Positions 33,193 to 42,241 of a stretch of 64,000 nt of DNA are shown one piece after another. The stretch covers positions 62,001-126,000 of the forward strand of contig NZ_JAMJWG010000019.1 in NCBI RefSeq assembly GCF_024435355.1. Reading direction: 5' to 3'. The DNA is from Streptomyces odontomachi. Its GTDB lineage: Bacteria > Actinomycetota > Actinomycetes > Streptomycetales > Streptomycetaceae. Position numbers and translations under genes: made by a program. The notes below the pieces were generated by a model. It saw nothing but the letters and a program-made list of their open reading frames with translations, had not been told where the DNA came from and did no database searches. Every line of letters begins with the position of its first letter. Position 1 is the stretch's first letter.

Positions 33193-36189
33193 CTACCGCT
33201 GCCGCACCGACGATCCGCCCCGCCCCTTGACCACCTCCAGTTGGGCGTGGATGCGGCGGCGCAGGTCGGGGACGTGGCTGACGATGCCGACGCTGCGGTC
33301 CCGTTCGCGCAGGGCGTCCAGGACGTCCAGGACCTCGTCGAGGGTCTGGTCGTCCAGGCTGCCGAAGCCCTCGTCGATGAAGAGGGTGTCGAGCCGCACG
33401 CCGCCCGCCTCGTCGGTGACCACGTCGGCGAGGCCGAGCGCGAGGGCGAGCGAGGCGAAGAAGGTCTCTCCGCCGGAGAGGGTGGCCGTGTCCCGCTCGC
33501 GGCCGGTCCAGGCGTCGACGACGTGGAGTCCGAGGCCGGATCGGCCGCGTCCGGCGCGACCGTCGGAGTGGACCAGGGTGTAGCGGCCCTGGGACATGCG
33601 CCGCAGCCGTGCCGTGGCGGCCGCCGCGACCTGTTCGAGACGGGCGGCCAGCACGTAGGACTCCAGGCGCATGCGCCGGTCGTTGTCGACGGAGGTGCCG
33701 GCGGCCAGGGCGGCCATGCGGGCGATGCGGTCGTGACCGGTGCGCAGCGGGGCCAGTTGCCGGGCGGCGGTGTGCACGCGTGCGGAGAGGCGGTCGAGTT
33801 CGCTGCGGCGCCGGGTGGCCTCGTCATGGGCGGAGGCCGCGCGCCGCAGCCGTAGCTCGGCGGCGGCAGCGGCCTCGCGGGCGGTTTCCGGGTCGGCCGG
33901 TGGGAGGGCCGCGGCCGCGGCGGTCTCGGCCTCGGCGAGGACGGCGCGCACCTGAGCCTCTTCCTGGAGCCGGGCGTCGAGGCGCTGCTGGAGGCCGCGG
34001 CGACGGGCCGGGTCCAGCAGGGCGGCCGCGACCGCCTCGGGGGTGTCGAAGCCGGCGCGGAAGGCGGCGTCCGCGACGCGTGCGTCGGCGTCCTTCATGC
34101 GCTGGGCGGTGTCCTCGGTGCTGCGGGCGGCCTCGGCGGCGTCCGCGAGGAGGGCGGTGCGGTGTTCCAGGCGGCGGGCGCGGGCGGCCACGCTGTCCTC
34201 GCCGCCGCGCGCCCGGGTCAGCTCCGCTTCCAGGGTGCCGTACTCACGCTCCAGCATGTCGCGTTGGGAGGCACGGGAGGCGGCGCGGGCGGCGGCCTCC
34301 TGCTGGACGGTGAGCCTGCGGTCGCGTTCCTGCTCGGCGTGGGCGAGGGCTTCGCGTGCGGCGTGCAGTCGGGCCGCGGTCTCATGGGCGTCGGCGTGCC
34401 GGGCCCGCAGGTCGTCGGCTTCCGCACAGAGCTCGGCGGTCGCGGTGGTGGAGGCTTCGGCGGTGGCGGCGGCGAGGGCCTCGCGTACCGAGGCCAGCCG
34501 CTGCTCGGCGGTGCGGCGGGCCTCGTCGGCACGACGGTGGGCGGCGAGGGCGGCGTCTTCGGCGCGGCCGTCGACATGGCCGGCCACCTTGCGGGCGGGC
34601 CGTGGGTGCTCGGTGGCGCCGCACACGTCGCACGGCTCACCGGCGACGAGGCCGGCGGCAAGTTCGGCGGCGATGCTGCGCAGCCGCTGTTCCTTCAGCT
34701 CCAGCCAGTGTTCGTGGGCGGCTGCGGCGCTGTCGCGTGCGGTGCGCGCCTGCTCTTCCGCGGCGGCGGCGTCGGCGGCGAGCCGGTCACGGCGGCGGGC
34801 CGCGGCCAGCCGGGTCTGGGCGCCTTCGAGCCGGGCGGCCAACTGCTCGGCGCGCGCGGCGGCCTCCTGGGCGGAGTCGATGCGCTCCTGGAGCCGGAGG
34901 CGGGTGGGGTCCCAGTCGGCGAGCCAGCCGGTGGACTCGTGCAGCAGCTCGTCGTCGGCGCGTTCCTGGCGCTCCAGGGTGGTGCGCTCGTCGGCGATCT
35001 CGGCCAGTCGGTGTTCGGCGCGGCGGGCGGACTCCAGGCCGCCCAGTTCTTCCGATGCCTTGCGCAGGGCGCCGGTCAGGCCCGCGACGCTGGTGTCGGT
35101 CAGCTCGGCGGGCAGCGCGGCGCGTGCCCGTGCCTCCGTCGCGGCCGCGGCGCGGTGCTCGGTCTGTGCGGTGTCCCGCAGGTGCAGGGCGGGGGCGACG
35201 GTCTCGGCCGCGCGGGCGCGCTCCATGAGGGCGGTGGCGCGCCGGTGGTCGTCCGCCGTCGCGTCGAGCCGCTCGGCGCGGGCGCGGGCTTCGGCTGCGC
35301 GCTGCTGCAACCGGTGGAGTTCGCGTGCGTCGGCCAGTCGGCGCTCGGCCGTGGTGTGTGCTTCTTCGGCGGTGCGCAGGGCGGCTGCGGTGGCCGCCAG
35401 CCGTTCCCGGGCACCACTGCGGGCGACGGCGGCCCAGGTGAGGACGGCTGCGACGAGGCCGGGGTCGCCGGGGGCGGCCTCCGGCAGGGGCAGTTCGAGG
35501 GTGTCGCCGGCGGCCTGCTGGATGCGGTGGGCGTCGGCCAGCAGGTGGGCGTCGGCGTCGCGCACGGCGGCTTCGGAGGTGCGCCGCCGTTCGGCGAGGT
35601 GCTGCTCGACCGCGGCGAACCTGCCGGTGTCGAAGAGTTGCCCGAGGAGCTTGCCGCGTGCCTCGGCGTCGGCGCGCAGGAAGCGTGCGAAGTCGCCCTG
35701 GGGCAGCAGCACCACCTGGCAGAACTGCTCCTTGCTCATGCCGCCGAGCAGAGTGCCGATCTCCTCGCCGATCTCCTGGTGGGACCGGCTGAGGTCGCGC
35801 CATGTGCCCTCTTGGGCGTCGTACTCGCGCAGGGCGCTCTGGGCCTTGTCGGTGGTGGTGCCGGCGCCGCGGCGCTTGGCGCGCTGCCACGGGGGCTGCC
35901 GGGTGATCTCGAGACGGCGGCCGGCGACGGTGAACTCCAGGCACACCTCGGTCCGGGTGGCGGTGTCGGCGTGGTCGCTGCGCAGGGCGCTGCCCTGGCC
36001 GCTGGTGTGCCGGGCGCCGGGCACCGCGTTGTACAGCGCGTAGCAGACCGCGTCCAGGACGGACGTCTTGCCGGCGCCGGTGGGACCGTGCAGCAGGAAG
36101 AGACCGGCGACCGTCAGTGCGTCGAAGTCGACCTCCTGGCGGCCACCGAAGGGTCCGAAGGCGGTGATGCGCAGCCGGTGCAGCCTCAT
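33193..36189 (-). CDS. sbcC: Exonuclease SbcC, SMC-like ATPase
   Basis: A 998-residue Rad50-like ATPase. Walker A is GPTGAGKTS at residues 35-43 and the Q-loop is QVVLLPQGDFARFL. A long coiled coil is interrupted by a zinc hook (GEPCDVCGATEHPRP). The ABC signature LSGGETFFASLALALGLAD precedes Walker B LDTLFIDEGFGSLD at the C-terminus. With SbcD it cuts hairpins and processes DNA ends. The start ATG 36189 overlaps the sbcD stop (ATGA), which removes the long upstream extension of the open frame. Confidence 0.95.
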   Translation of the reverse strand: MRLHRLRITAFGPFGGRQEVDFDALTVAGLFLLHGPTGAGKTSVLDAVCYALYNAVPGARHTSGQGSALRSDHADTATRTEVCLEFTVAGRRLEITRQPPWQRAKRRGAGTTTDKAQSALREYDAQEGTWRDLSRSHQEIGEEIGTLLGGMSKEQFCQVVLLPQGDFARFLRADAEARGKLLGQLFDTGRFAAVEQHLAERRRTSEAAVRDADAHLLADAHRIQQAAGDTLELPLPEAAPGDPGLVAAVLTWAAVARSGARERLAATAAALRTAEEAHTTAERRLADARELHRLQQRAAEARARAERLDATADDHRRATALMERARAAETVAPALHLRDTAQTEHRAAAATEARARAALPAELTDTSVAGLTGALRKASEELGGLESARRAEHRLAEIADERTTLERQERADDELLHESTGWLADWDPTRLRLQERIDSAQEAAARAEQLAARLEGAQTRLAAARRRDRLAADAAAAEEQARTARDSAAAAHEHWLELKEQRLRSIAAELAAGLVAGEPCDVCGATEHPRPARKVAGHVDGRAEDAALAAHRRADEARRTAEQRLASVREALAAATAEASTTATAELCAEADDLRARHADAHETAARLHAAREALAHAEQERDRRLTVQQEAAARAASRASQRDMLEREYGTLEAELTRARGGEDSVAARARRLEHRTALLADAAEAARSTEDTAQRMKDADARVADAAFRAGFDTPEAVAAALLDPARRRGLQQRLDARLQEEAQVRAVLAEAETAAAAALPPADPETAREAAAAAELRLRRAASAHDEATRRRSELDRLSARVHTAARQLAPLRTGHDRIARMAALAAGTSVDNDRRMRLESYVLAARLEQVAAAATARLRRMSQGRYTLVHSDGRAGRGRSGLGLHVVDAWTGRERDTATLSGGETFFASLALALGLADVVTDEAGGVRLDTLFIDEGFGSLDDQTLDEVLDVLDALRERDRSVGIVSHVPDLRRRIHAQLEVVKGRGGSSVRQR

Positions 36190-37349
36190 CGCACGACCTC
36201 GCGCACCGCGTCGTGGGCCCGTACGGAGTCGAACGCGTCGCGCAGCACGATGCGTTCCTCCGCGTCGGGGCCGACGCCGCGCACATGGGCGACGAAGTCC
36301 TCGGCGATCTGCTGGTCGTCGCGGCCGGCGAGGCGCCGTGCGTAGGACACGTCCCTCTCGCCGGGTGGCCGTTCGGGCTCGAAGAGCAGGCTGAGGGTGC
36401 CGGGGAAGCGCTCGGTGAGCCGGGCCATCGGGTCCGCGGGGCGCACCGGGTCGGTGAGGGTGGCTTCCACCCAGGCCGGCTCGTGCCGGGCGAGCGCGGG
36501 GTCGGCGAGCAGGTCGTCCAGGTGGCCCCTGATGCGGGCGAGCGGGCGTGGCACCGGGGACTCGATGCGCTCGGCGTGGATGGCGCCGTCGGCCGCGAGG
36601 TCCACCAGCCACATGCTCTTGCGGTGCGTCGCCTCGGAGAAGGAGTAGGCGAGCGGCGAACCTGCGTAGCGCACCCGCTCGCTGAGGGTCTGGCTGCCGT
36701 GCAGATGGCCGAGCGCCACGTAGTCCACCCCGTCGAAGATCCCGGCGGGCACCGCGGCGACGCCGCCCACCGTGATGTCGCGCTCGCTGTCGCTGGCCTG
36801 GCCGCCGGTGACGAAGGCGTGGGCGAGGACCACGGACCGGGTGCCGGGCGGGCGCTGGGCGAGATCGGCGCGTACCCGCTTCATGGCGGCGCCTAGCACC
36901 GCCTCGTGGCTGGGCCTGTCGACGGCGAACTCGTCCTTCACCAGGGACGGTTCGAGGTACGGCAGGCCGTAGAACGCGACGCGGCCGTGCGCGTCGGACA
37001 GTACGACGGGGGTGGCGCAGCCGCCGGGCGAGGTACGCAGGTGGATGCCGGCCCGGCCGAGCAGCCCGGCGCCGACGCCGAGGCGGCGGGCCGAGTCGTG
37101 GTTCCCGGAGATCATGACGGTGGGAACGCCGAGTGCGGCAAGGCGGTGCAACGCGTCGTCGAACAGCTCGACGGCGGCGAGCGACGGCACTGCCCGGTCG
37201 TAGACGTCGCCGGCCACCAGCACCGCGTCGACTGCGTGCGCGCGCACGGTGGCTTCGAGATGGTCGACGAAAGCGGCCTGGGCGTCGAGCATGCTCACCC
37301 GGTGAAACGCCCGGCCGAGATGCCAGTCCGACGTATGCAGCAACCTCAT
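36186..37349 (-). CDS. sbcD: Exonuclease SbcD
   Basis: A 387-residue Mre11-type calcineurin-fold nuclease subunit. Metal-binding motifs occur in order: TSDWHLG, VAGDVYD, SGNHDS, LAHAFVTGG and LGHLHGSQ. The start is ATG 37349 (MRLLHTSDWHLG); GTG 37361 is an in-frame alternative. The operon order is sbcD-sbcC. Confidence 0.95.
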   Translation of the reverse strand: MRLLHTSDWHLGRAFHRVSMLDAQAAFVDHLEATVRAHAVDAVLVAGDVYDRAVPSLAAVELFDDALHRLAALGVPTVMISGNHDSARRLGVGAGLLGRAGIHLRTSPGGCATPVVLSDAHGRVAFYGLPYLEPSLVKDEFAVDRPSHEAVLGAAMKRVRADLAQRPPGTRSVVLAHAFVTGGQASDSERDITVGGVAAVPAGIFDGVDYVALGHLHGSQTLSERVRYAGSPLAYSFSEATHRKSMWLVDLAADGAIHAERIESPVPRPLARIRGHLDDLLADPALARHEPAWVEATLTDPVRPADPMARLTERFPGTLSLLFEPERPPGERDVSYARRLAGRDDQQIAEDFVAHVRGVGPDAEERIVLRDAFDSVRAHDAVREVVR

Positions 37350-37469
37350 GATCCCCGACACTATCCGCCGGGTCTGACAACGCCGGTCCTCCCCTCGGCC
37401 CCGGCAGCCTCACCCGTCCCGTCCGGCTGCTTCGCGGACCGGCTCCCCGTCCCCGGTCGGCCCGTCCCC

Positions 37470-37925
37470 TCAGCCCCAGTCGACCCGGCGGCCATCGCGC
37501 AGGAAGGACTCCTCCACGCCCGCCCAGTCCTCGACCCATTCGTTGACGCAGTTGACCCGGAGGCCGGGATCGTCGGCGATGCGGATCATGACTCCGGCGG
37601 ATCCCCCGGTGTCGGCCACCTTGTCGACGCGAACCCAGCGACCGGCGCCGTCACCGGACACGACGCGTCCCACCACCCCGTAACGGCGGATGGCCCCGGC
37701 GTGCGCTGCGATGACGTCCGAGCGGTCGGGCACCGCCGTCACCCGTGGCTCGCCGGGCGGGCCTGCGAAGGAGATGTCGACCGGGATCCGGTGGCCGAAC
37801 ATCTCGATCGCGCCCTTGGCCTTCGACAGGGTGGCGTCGACCTCGGTGATCGTCGTCCGGAGCGTCGCGAACGGGCCGTCGGTGACGGTGACGAAGGCTC
37901 CGACGGTGATGCGCGCGTCCGACAC
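37470..37925 (-). CDS. Stand-alone NusG-type KOW domain protein
   Basis: A 151-residue protein. Residues 7-55 (VGAFVTVTDGPFATLRTTITEV, then KAKGAIEMFGHRIPVDISF) match the C-terminal KOW domain of NusG, including the DGPFA and FGR/H-x-PV-x-L/ISF pattern. The NusG N-terminal (NGN) polymerase-binding domain is absent. The remaining ~90 residues are unfamiliar, with a Trp-rich end (NEWVEDWAGVEESFL). Start GTG 37925 has AGGAG 8 bases upstream. It could bind ribosomal protein S10 or Rho without RNA polymerase; this is inference. Confidence 0.7.
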   Translation of the reverse strand: MSDARITVGAFVTVTDGPFATLRTTITEVDATLSKAKGAIEMFGHRIPVDISFAGPPGEPRVTAVPDRSDVIAAHAGAIRRYGVVGRVVSGDGAGRWVRVDKVADTGGSAGVMIRIADDPGLRVNCVNEWVEDWAGVEESFLRDGRRVDWG

Positions 37926-37958
37926 GGCTGGTGCTCCTACTCCCGACGTCCCGTGCTC

Positions 37959-38594
37959 CTAGCGCCCCGCGATCCCCTGCTCGGCCATGGGGACGCCCGC
38001 CTCGGCGAAGACCGCTGCCACCGCAGCCTCCCAGGCGTACTCCTCACCCTGCACGTACATGACCTGGTCGAGGCCCGGCCCCACGGGCTGGTCCGGGATG
38101 GACACGCACACCACCTCGTCGTTCACCGGCAGGTCGTACGTCACCCACTCGTCCCCCGCGGCGTCCCAGTCCGGCCCGACCTCGTCGGTGCGCAGCGGCA
38201 GACCCCGGCTGCACAGTTCGGCCACGAGCAGCTCCACATTGGCGATGATGGTGCGCTGCCCCTGGGCGAGCGTGGCCAGTTTGTCCACGATCTCGCTCCA
38301 GTGGAACGTCTGGTGGTTGCCCCAGCGCAGGATCCATCTGCTCCCCGGGACGGCGGCCCGGAGGACCTCCGTCGGGACGCCGGGGACGACGACGTGCACC
38401 TGGTAGCCCTCGGGAGCCTCGATGTCGAACGTCAGATGGCCCGGGAGGCCACGTGTCGATTCGCCGTCCTCGTTGAAGACCGTGGTCTCGCAACCGCGTT
38501 CCCTGAGCTCGGCGGCCAGCGCCTGCATGTTCCGTCGTGCGTTCACGGCCGCTTCGGCCTCGTCAGCCGGAAGCAGGGTGTCGTCGTCCGTCAT
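37959..38594 (-). CDS. Unknown acidic protein
   Basis: A 211-residue acidic protein with no signal peptide or membrane segment. It has a helical start (ADEAEAAVNARRNMQALAAELRERG), a beta-rich middle (LTFDIEAPEGYQVHVVVPG, then WILRWGNHQTFHWSEIVDKL) and an acidic C-terminal half (GDEWVTYDLPVNDEVVCV). I do not recognise a family. ATG 38594 is preferred with AGGA 8 bases upstream; ATG 38603 is in frame. It lies 33 bp upstream of the KOW gene on the same strand, so the two may be co-transcribed. Confidence 0.65.
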   Translation of the reverse strand: MTDDDTLLPADEAEAAVNARRNMQALAAELRERGCETTVFNEDGESTRGLPGHLTFDIEAPEGYQVHVVVPGVPTEVLRAAVPGSRWILRWGNHQTFHWSEIVDKLATLAQGQRTIIANVELLVAELCSRGLPLRTDEVGPDWDAAGDEWVTYDLPVNDEVVCVSIPDQPVGPGLDQVMYVQGEEYAWEAAVAAVFAEAGVPMAEQGIAGR

Positions 38595-38642
38595 GCACGG
38601 CATCCTGGCAGACGGCACGGACAACGAGCACCGAGCCCTCGC

Positions 38643-39269
38643 TCACGCGTCCCCGTACGTCTCGCCGCCCGGTTCGAACCGGGCACCCCCCGCGGTGGCG
38701 TCCGCGAGCCAGGCGCGGAAGGCGGGGACGTCGGCGTCCGGAAGCGCCACGCTGAGCGTGACGGCCTCCGCATAACGGACGTCGCGTACCTCCCGGCCCG
38801 CGCTGCGCAGGTCGTTCTCCAGCCGGCCGGCGCGTTGATGGTCGACGGTGATGTCGACGAGCCGGAAGCGTCGCCTGGTACGGGTGCCGAGCGTGTCGAG
38901 GGCCTCGCCGACCACTCCTCCGTAGGCCCGGATCAGCCCGCCCGCGCCGAGTTTCACGCCGCCGAAGTAACGGGTGACGACGGTGACCACGTAGCGCATG
39001 TCGCGGCGCAGCAGCATCTGGAGCATGGGGACGCCGGCGGTGCCGCCCGGTTCACCGTCGTCACTCGCCTTCTGCACCGCCGCATCGGCCCCGATGACGT
39101 AGGCGAAGCAGTTGTGGTTGGCGTCCGCGTGCGCACGACGGACGCGGGCGATGACGTCCTGGGCCTGTTGCTCGGTGGCGGCGGGGGCGAGCGTGCACAG
39201 GAAACGCGAGCGGTTGATCTCGATCTCATGGCTACCCTCGCGGGCCACCGTGCGGTACTCGTCGGGCAT
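38643..39269 (-). CDS. YigZ/IMPACT family protein
   Basis: A 208-residue protein of the UPF0029/YigZ family. The conserved SRFLCTLAPAATEQQAQDVI, ANHNCFAYVIG and VTRYFGGVKLGAGGLIRAYG are all present, followed by the DUF1949 C-terminal domain. The yeast/mammal relative IMPACT acts in translational control; the bacterial role is unsettled. Start ATG 39269. Confidence 0.9.
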   Translation of the reverse strand: MPDEYRTVAREGSHEIEINRSRFLCTLAPAATEQQAQDVIARVRRAHADANHNCFAYVIGADAAVQKASDDGEPGGTAGVPMLQMLLRRDMRYVVTVVTRYFGGVKLGAGGLIRAYGGVVGEALDTLGTRTRRRFRLVDITVDHQRAGRLENDLRSAGREVRDVRYAEAVTLSVALPDADVPAFRAWLADATAGGARFEPGGETYGDA

Positions 39270-39423
39270 CGGGCCAGGGTATGCGGTGGGCGGGCGGAAC
39301 AGTGGCGGGGCGCCGCCGACGCTGACGTGCAGCCAGCGCACTCCGCGATCGTTCGGGAATAGACCACCGCCGATCCGTTGTCCTGTGCTGGAGGGGATAC
39401 ATCGGACCCACGAGAGGCGCGAC

Positions 39424-39831
39424 GTGCACAGCGATCCGAACACGATCCGCAAGATCCTTACCGAGCTCGGCGACACCTGGGCCGTCGTCGGGCTCTCCTC
39501 GAACGAGCGGCGGGCCGCCTATGGTGTCGCCGCCGTGCTCCAGCGCTTCGGCAAGCGGATCGTCCCCGTCCATCCGAAGGCCGAAGCGGTGCACGGGGAG
39601 CAGGGCTACCCGTCCCTCGATGCCATCCCCTTCGACGTCGACGTGGTGGACGTCTTCGTGAACAGCGCCCTTGCCGGTGCCGTCGCGGACGAGGCGGTGG
39701 CCAAGGGGGCGCGTGCCGTGTGGTTCCAGCTGGGCGTCGTCGACGAGGCCGCCTACGCACGCACCCGTGCTGCGGGCCTCGAGATGGTCATGGACCGGTG
39801 CCCCGCCATCGAGATCCCCCGGCTCGGCTGA
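39424..39831 (+). CDS. CoA-binding domain protein (YccU-like)
   Basis: A 135-residue Rossmann-fold protein of the CoA-binding (YccU) family, with the glycine-poor nucleotide loop WAVVGLSSNERRAAYGVA, the strand RIVPVHPKAEAVHGEQGYPSL and VWFQLGVVDEAA. Start GTG 39424 has GAGAGG 4 bases upstream. It is divergent from yigZ across 154 bp. Confidence 0.85.
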   Translation: MHSDPNTIRKILTELGDTWAVVGLSSNERRAAYGVAAVLQRFGKRIVPVHPKAEAVHGEQGYPSLDAIPFDVDVVDVFVNSALAGAVADEAVAKGARAVWFQLGVVDEAAYARTRAAGLEMVMDRCPAIEIPRLG

Positions 39832-39916
39832 CGAGACCGGCCGCCCGCCGCCCGTGCCGCGGCCGCCGTCTCGCCGTGTCCGGACGCCGCAATCCGGCCA
39901 GAGCCGTCCGGTGTCT

Positions 39917-39958
39917 TTACATGTCCATGATGCTCGCAATACCTTACTGAAAGTTTCC
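39917..39958 (+). promoter_or_regulatory. Alpha-amylase promoter with candidate operator
   Basis: TTTACA (39917-39922) and TACCTT (39941-39946) are 18 bp apart. CTGAAAGTTTC (39948-39958), a GAAA-G-TTTC inverted repeat, covers the expected start site. Streptomyces amylase genes are often repressed by LacI-type maltose regulators at repeats near +1, so this is the likely operator. The leader to the GTG is about 115 nt. Confidence 0.5.
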
Positions 39959-40068
39959 GCATATTCCTGCAAGGGCCTGCTTCTGCGCGGTCTGCGCGAT
40001 CCCTGCGGAGACCCGTACAGGCTGCTGGCGCGTGCGGCCTTCCCGTTCTCACGAGAAGGAGCGTTGCC

Positions 40069-42192
40069 GTGCTGCCCAAGCAGAGCCGTCCGCACCCGCG
40101 TAGCCAGGGACGACCACCAGGCCCGTTCCGGTGGCACGTCCCGGTGCCGTCCCTCCTCGCCGTCGTCGCGCTGCTCGCCGGGCTGCTGGTGGCCGGCGGC
40201 CCCGGCGCGTCCCCGGTGGCGTCCCCCCGAACCGCCCCCGCGACCGCACCGGCGGCGGCGCAGGCCGAGCCGGCGACGATGCTGGGCGGGGATCCGCGCA
40301 GGGACTCGATCTACTTCGTGCTGACCGCGCGCTTCTACGACGGGGACACCGGCAACGACCGCGGTGGGAACCAGCACGTGAAGTCCGGCAACGCGGCCAA
40401 CGACGACCCGATGTTCCGCGGCGACTTCAAGGGCCTGGCCGACAAGCTGGACTACATCAAGGGCCTCGGCTTCTCCGCGATCTGGATCACGCCCGTGGTG
40501 CTCAACCGCTCGGACTACGACTACCACGGGTACCACGGCTACGACTTCTACCGCGTCGACCCGCGGCTGGAGTCGGACGGGGTCTCCTACCAGGACCTGA
40601 TCGACCGCGCCCACGCCAAGGGCATCAAGATCTACCAGGACGTGGTCTACAACCACAGCTCGCGCTGGGGCGCCAAGGGCCTGTTCACCCCGGTCGCCTA
40701 CGGGGTCCAGGACGACCAGTGGGGCTGGTACTACGACGACAAGGCGGCGGGCAAGGAGTACGACCCCCTTCAGGAGGACGAGAACGGCAACCCGTACAAC
40801 GGTGACCGCTGGTCGACCGAGGAACCCGCCGGCAACACCTGCCGCAACTGGGGCACGCCCACCGGCCAGAAGAGTCCCGAGGGCTGGACCCTCTACAACT
40901 GCCAGTGGCCGAGCCCCACGTCAGGGATGTTCCCGGCGGACCTGTACCACCAGTGCTGGATCGGCAACTGGGAGGGCGAGGACTCCCGCAGCTGCTGGCT
41001 CGCCGACGACCTCGCGGACTTCAACACCGAGAACGCGACCGTGCAGAAGTACCTGATCGACGCCTACAACAAGTACATCGACATGGGCGTCGACGGATTC
41101 CGCATCGACACGGCCGTGCACATCCCGCGGGTCACCTGGAACCGCCGTTTCCTGCCGGCCCTGCACGACCACCTGGTGGCGAAGTACGGCGCCCAGAAGG
41201 CGGACGACTTCTACGTCTTCGGTGAGGTCGGCGCCTTCGTCAACGACAAGTGGAACCGCGGCTCGGTCAACCACTCGGCGCAGTTCTACACCTGGAAGGA
41301 ACGCAAGGAGTACAGCGCCGACGACGGGCAGGCGGCGATCGAGCAGTACGACTACGAGGAACAGCTCGGCACCGGACAGCAGCCCACCAGCGACAACGCG
41401 TTCCTGGACGGAAACGACTACCACGCGCCCGACCACACGAAGTTCTCCGGCATGAACATCATCGACATGCGCATGCACATGAACTTCTCGGACGCGCCGA
41501 ACGCCTTCCGGAACGGCAAGGACTCCGACGACTCGACCAACGACGCCACCTACAACGTGGTGTACGTCGACTCCCACGACTACGGGCCGAACAAGAGCAG
41601 CACCCGCTACTCCGGCGGCACCGACGCCTGGGCCGAGAACATGGCGCTGATGTGGACCTTCCGGGGCGTGCCGACCCTGCTCTACGGCTCGGAGATCGAG
41701 TTCCAGGCCGGCAAGCAGATCGACTGCGGTCCGTCCTGCCCGCTCGCCTCCACCGGCCGCGCCTACTACGGGGACCATCTCGAAGGCGGCGTCACCGCCT
41801 CCGACTTCGGCGTCGTCGACAGCGCCAGCGGCGAGGTCGCCACCACCCTCGGCAAGCCGCTGGTCCAGCACCTCCAGCGCCTCAACCAGATCCGCCGTGC
41901 CGTGCCCGCCCTCCAGATGGGCCAGTACTCCACCGAGGGCGTCACCGGTGAGATGGCCTTCAAGCGCCGTTACACCTCGGGGGGCACCGACAGCTTCGCG
42001 GCCGTCACCGTCACCGGAGACGCGACCTTCACCGGCCTTCCCCACGGCACCTACACCGACGTGGTCACCGGAGACACCCGCGAGGTCACCGACGGCACGC
42101 TGGCCATCGCCGCGCCCGGCAAGGGCAACCTCCGCGCCTACGTGCTCAACGGCCCCGGCAAGGTCGGCACCGCCGGCCCGTACCTCAAGTGA
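40069..42192 (+). CDS. Secreted GH13 alpha-amylase
   Basis: A 707-residue GH13 enzyme with an N-terminal export signal (hydrophobic VPSLLAVVALLAGLLVAGG near residues 26-44 after a basic start) and an Ala/Pro linker. GH13 regions are visible: DVVYNH; GFRIDTAVH with nucleophile Asp347; FGEVG with acid/base Glu386; and DSHDYG with Asp504. Several Cys (NTCRNWG, QCWIG, SRSCW, DCGPSCP) suggest disulfides outside the cell. GTG 40069 has AAGGAG 8 bases upstream. It would hydrolyse starch or related glucans; the fourth region reads SHD rather than the usual NHD. Confidence 0.9.
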   Translation: MLPKQSRPHPRSQGRPPGPFRWHVPVPSLLAVVALLAGLLVAGGPGASPVASPRTAPATAPAAAQAEPATMLGGDPRRDSIYFVLTARFYDGDTGNDRGGNQHVKSGNAANDDPMFRGDFKGLADKLDYIKGLGFSAIWITPVVLNRSDYDYHGYHGYDFYRVDPRLESDGVSYQDLIDRAHAKGIKIYQDVVYNHSSRWGAKGLFTPVAYGVQDDQWGWYYDDKAAGKEYDPLQEDENGNPYNGDRWSTEEPAGNTCRNWGTPTGQKSPEGWTLYNCQWPSPTSGMFPADLYHQCWIGNWEGEDSRSCWLADDLADFNTENATVQKYLIDAYNKYIDMGVDGFRIDTAVHIPRVTWNRRFLPALHDHLVAKYGAQKADDFYVFGEVGAFVNDKWNRGSVNHSAQFYTWKERKEYSADDGQAAIEQYDYEEQLGTGQQPTSDNAFLDGNDYHAPDHTKFSGMNIIDMRMHMNFSDAPNAFRNGKDSDDSTNDATYNVVYVDSHDYGPNKSSTRYSGGTDAWAENMALMWTFRGVPTLLYGSEIEFQAGKQIDCGPSCPLASTGRAYYGDHLEGGVTASDFGVVDSASGEVATTLGKPLVQHLQRLNQIRRAVPALQMGQYSTEGVTGEMAFKRRYTSGGTDSFAAVTVTGDATFTGLPHGTYTDVVTGDTREVTDGTLAIAAPGKGNLRAYVLNGPGKVGTAGPYLK

Positions 42193-42241
42193 CGTCCACC
42201 GCCTGACGCGCTGGTGCGCCGTCCGCCCTGCCCCGGAGCCG

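Noticed and set aside
36190..37539. Upstream extension of the sbcC frame across sbcD
   Set aside because: Arg/Pro-rich shadow; SbcC begins at ATG 36189 with MRLHRLRITAFGPF, overlapping the sbcD stop.
38662..38690. CGGTTCGAACCGG resembles a tRNA T-arm
   Set aside because: It lies in frame inside the YigZ-family gene (encoding GARFEPGG), and no acceptor, D or anticodon arm surrounds it.
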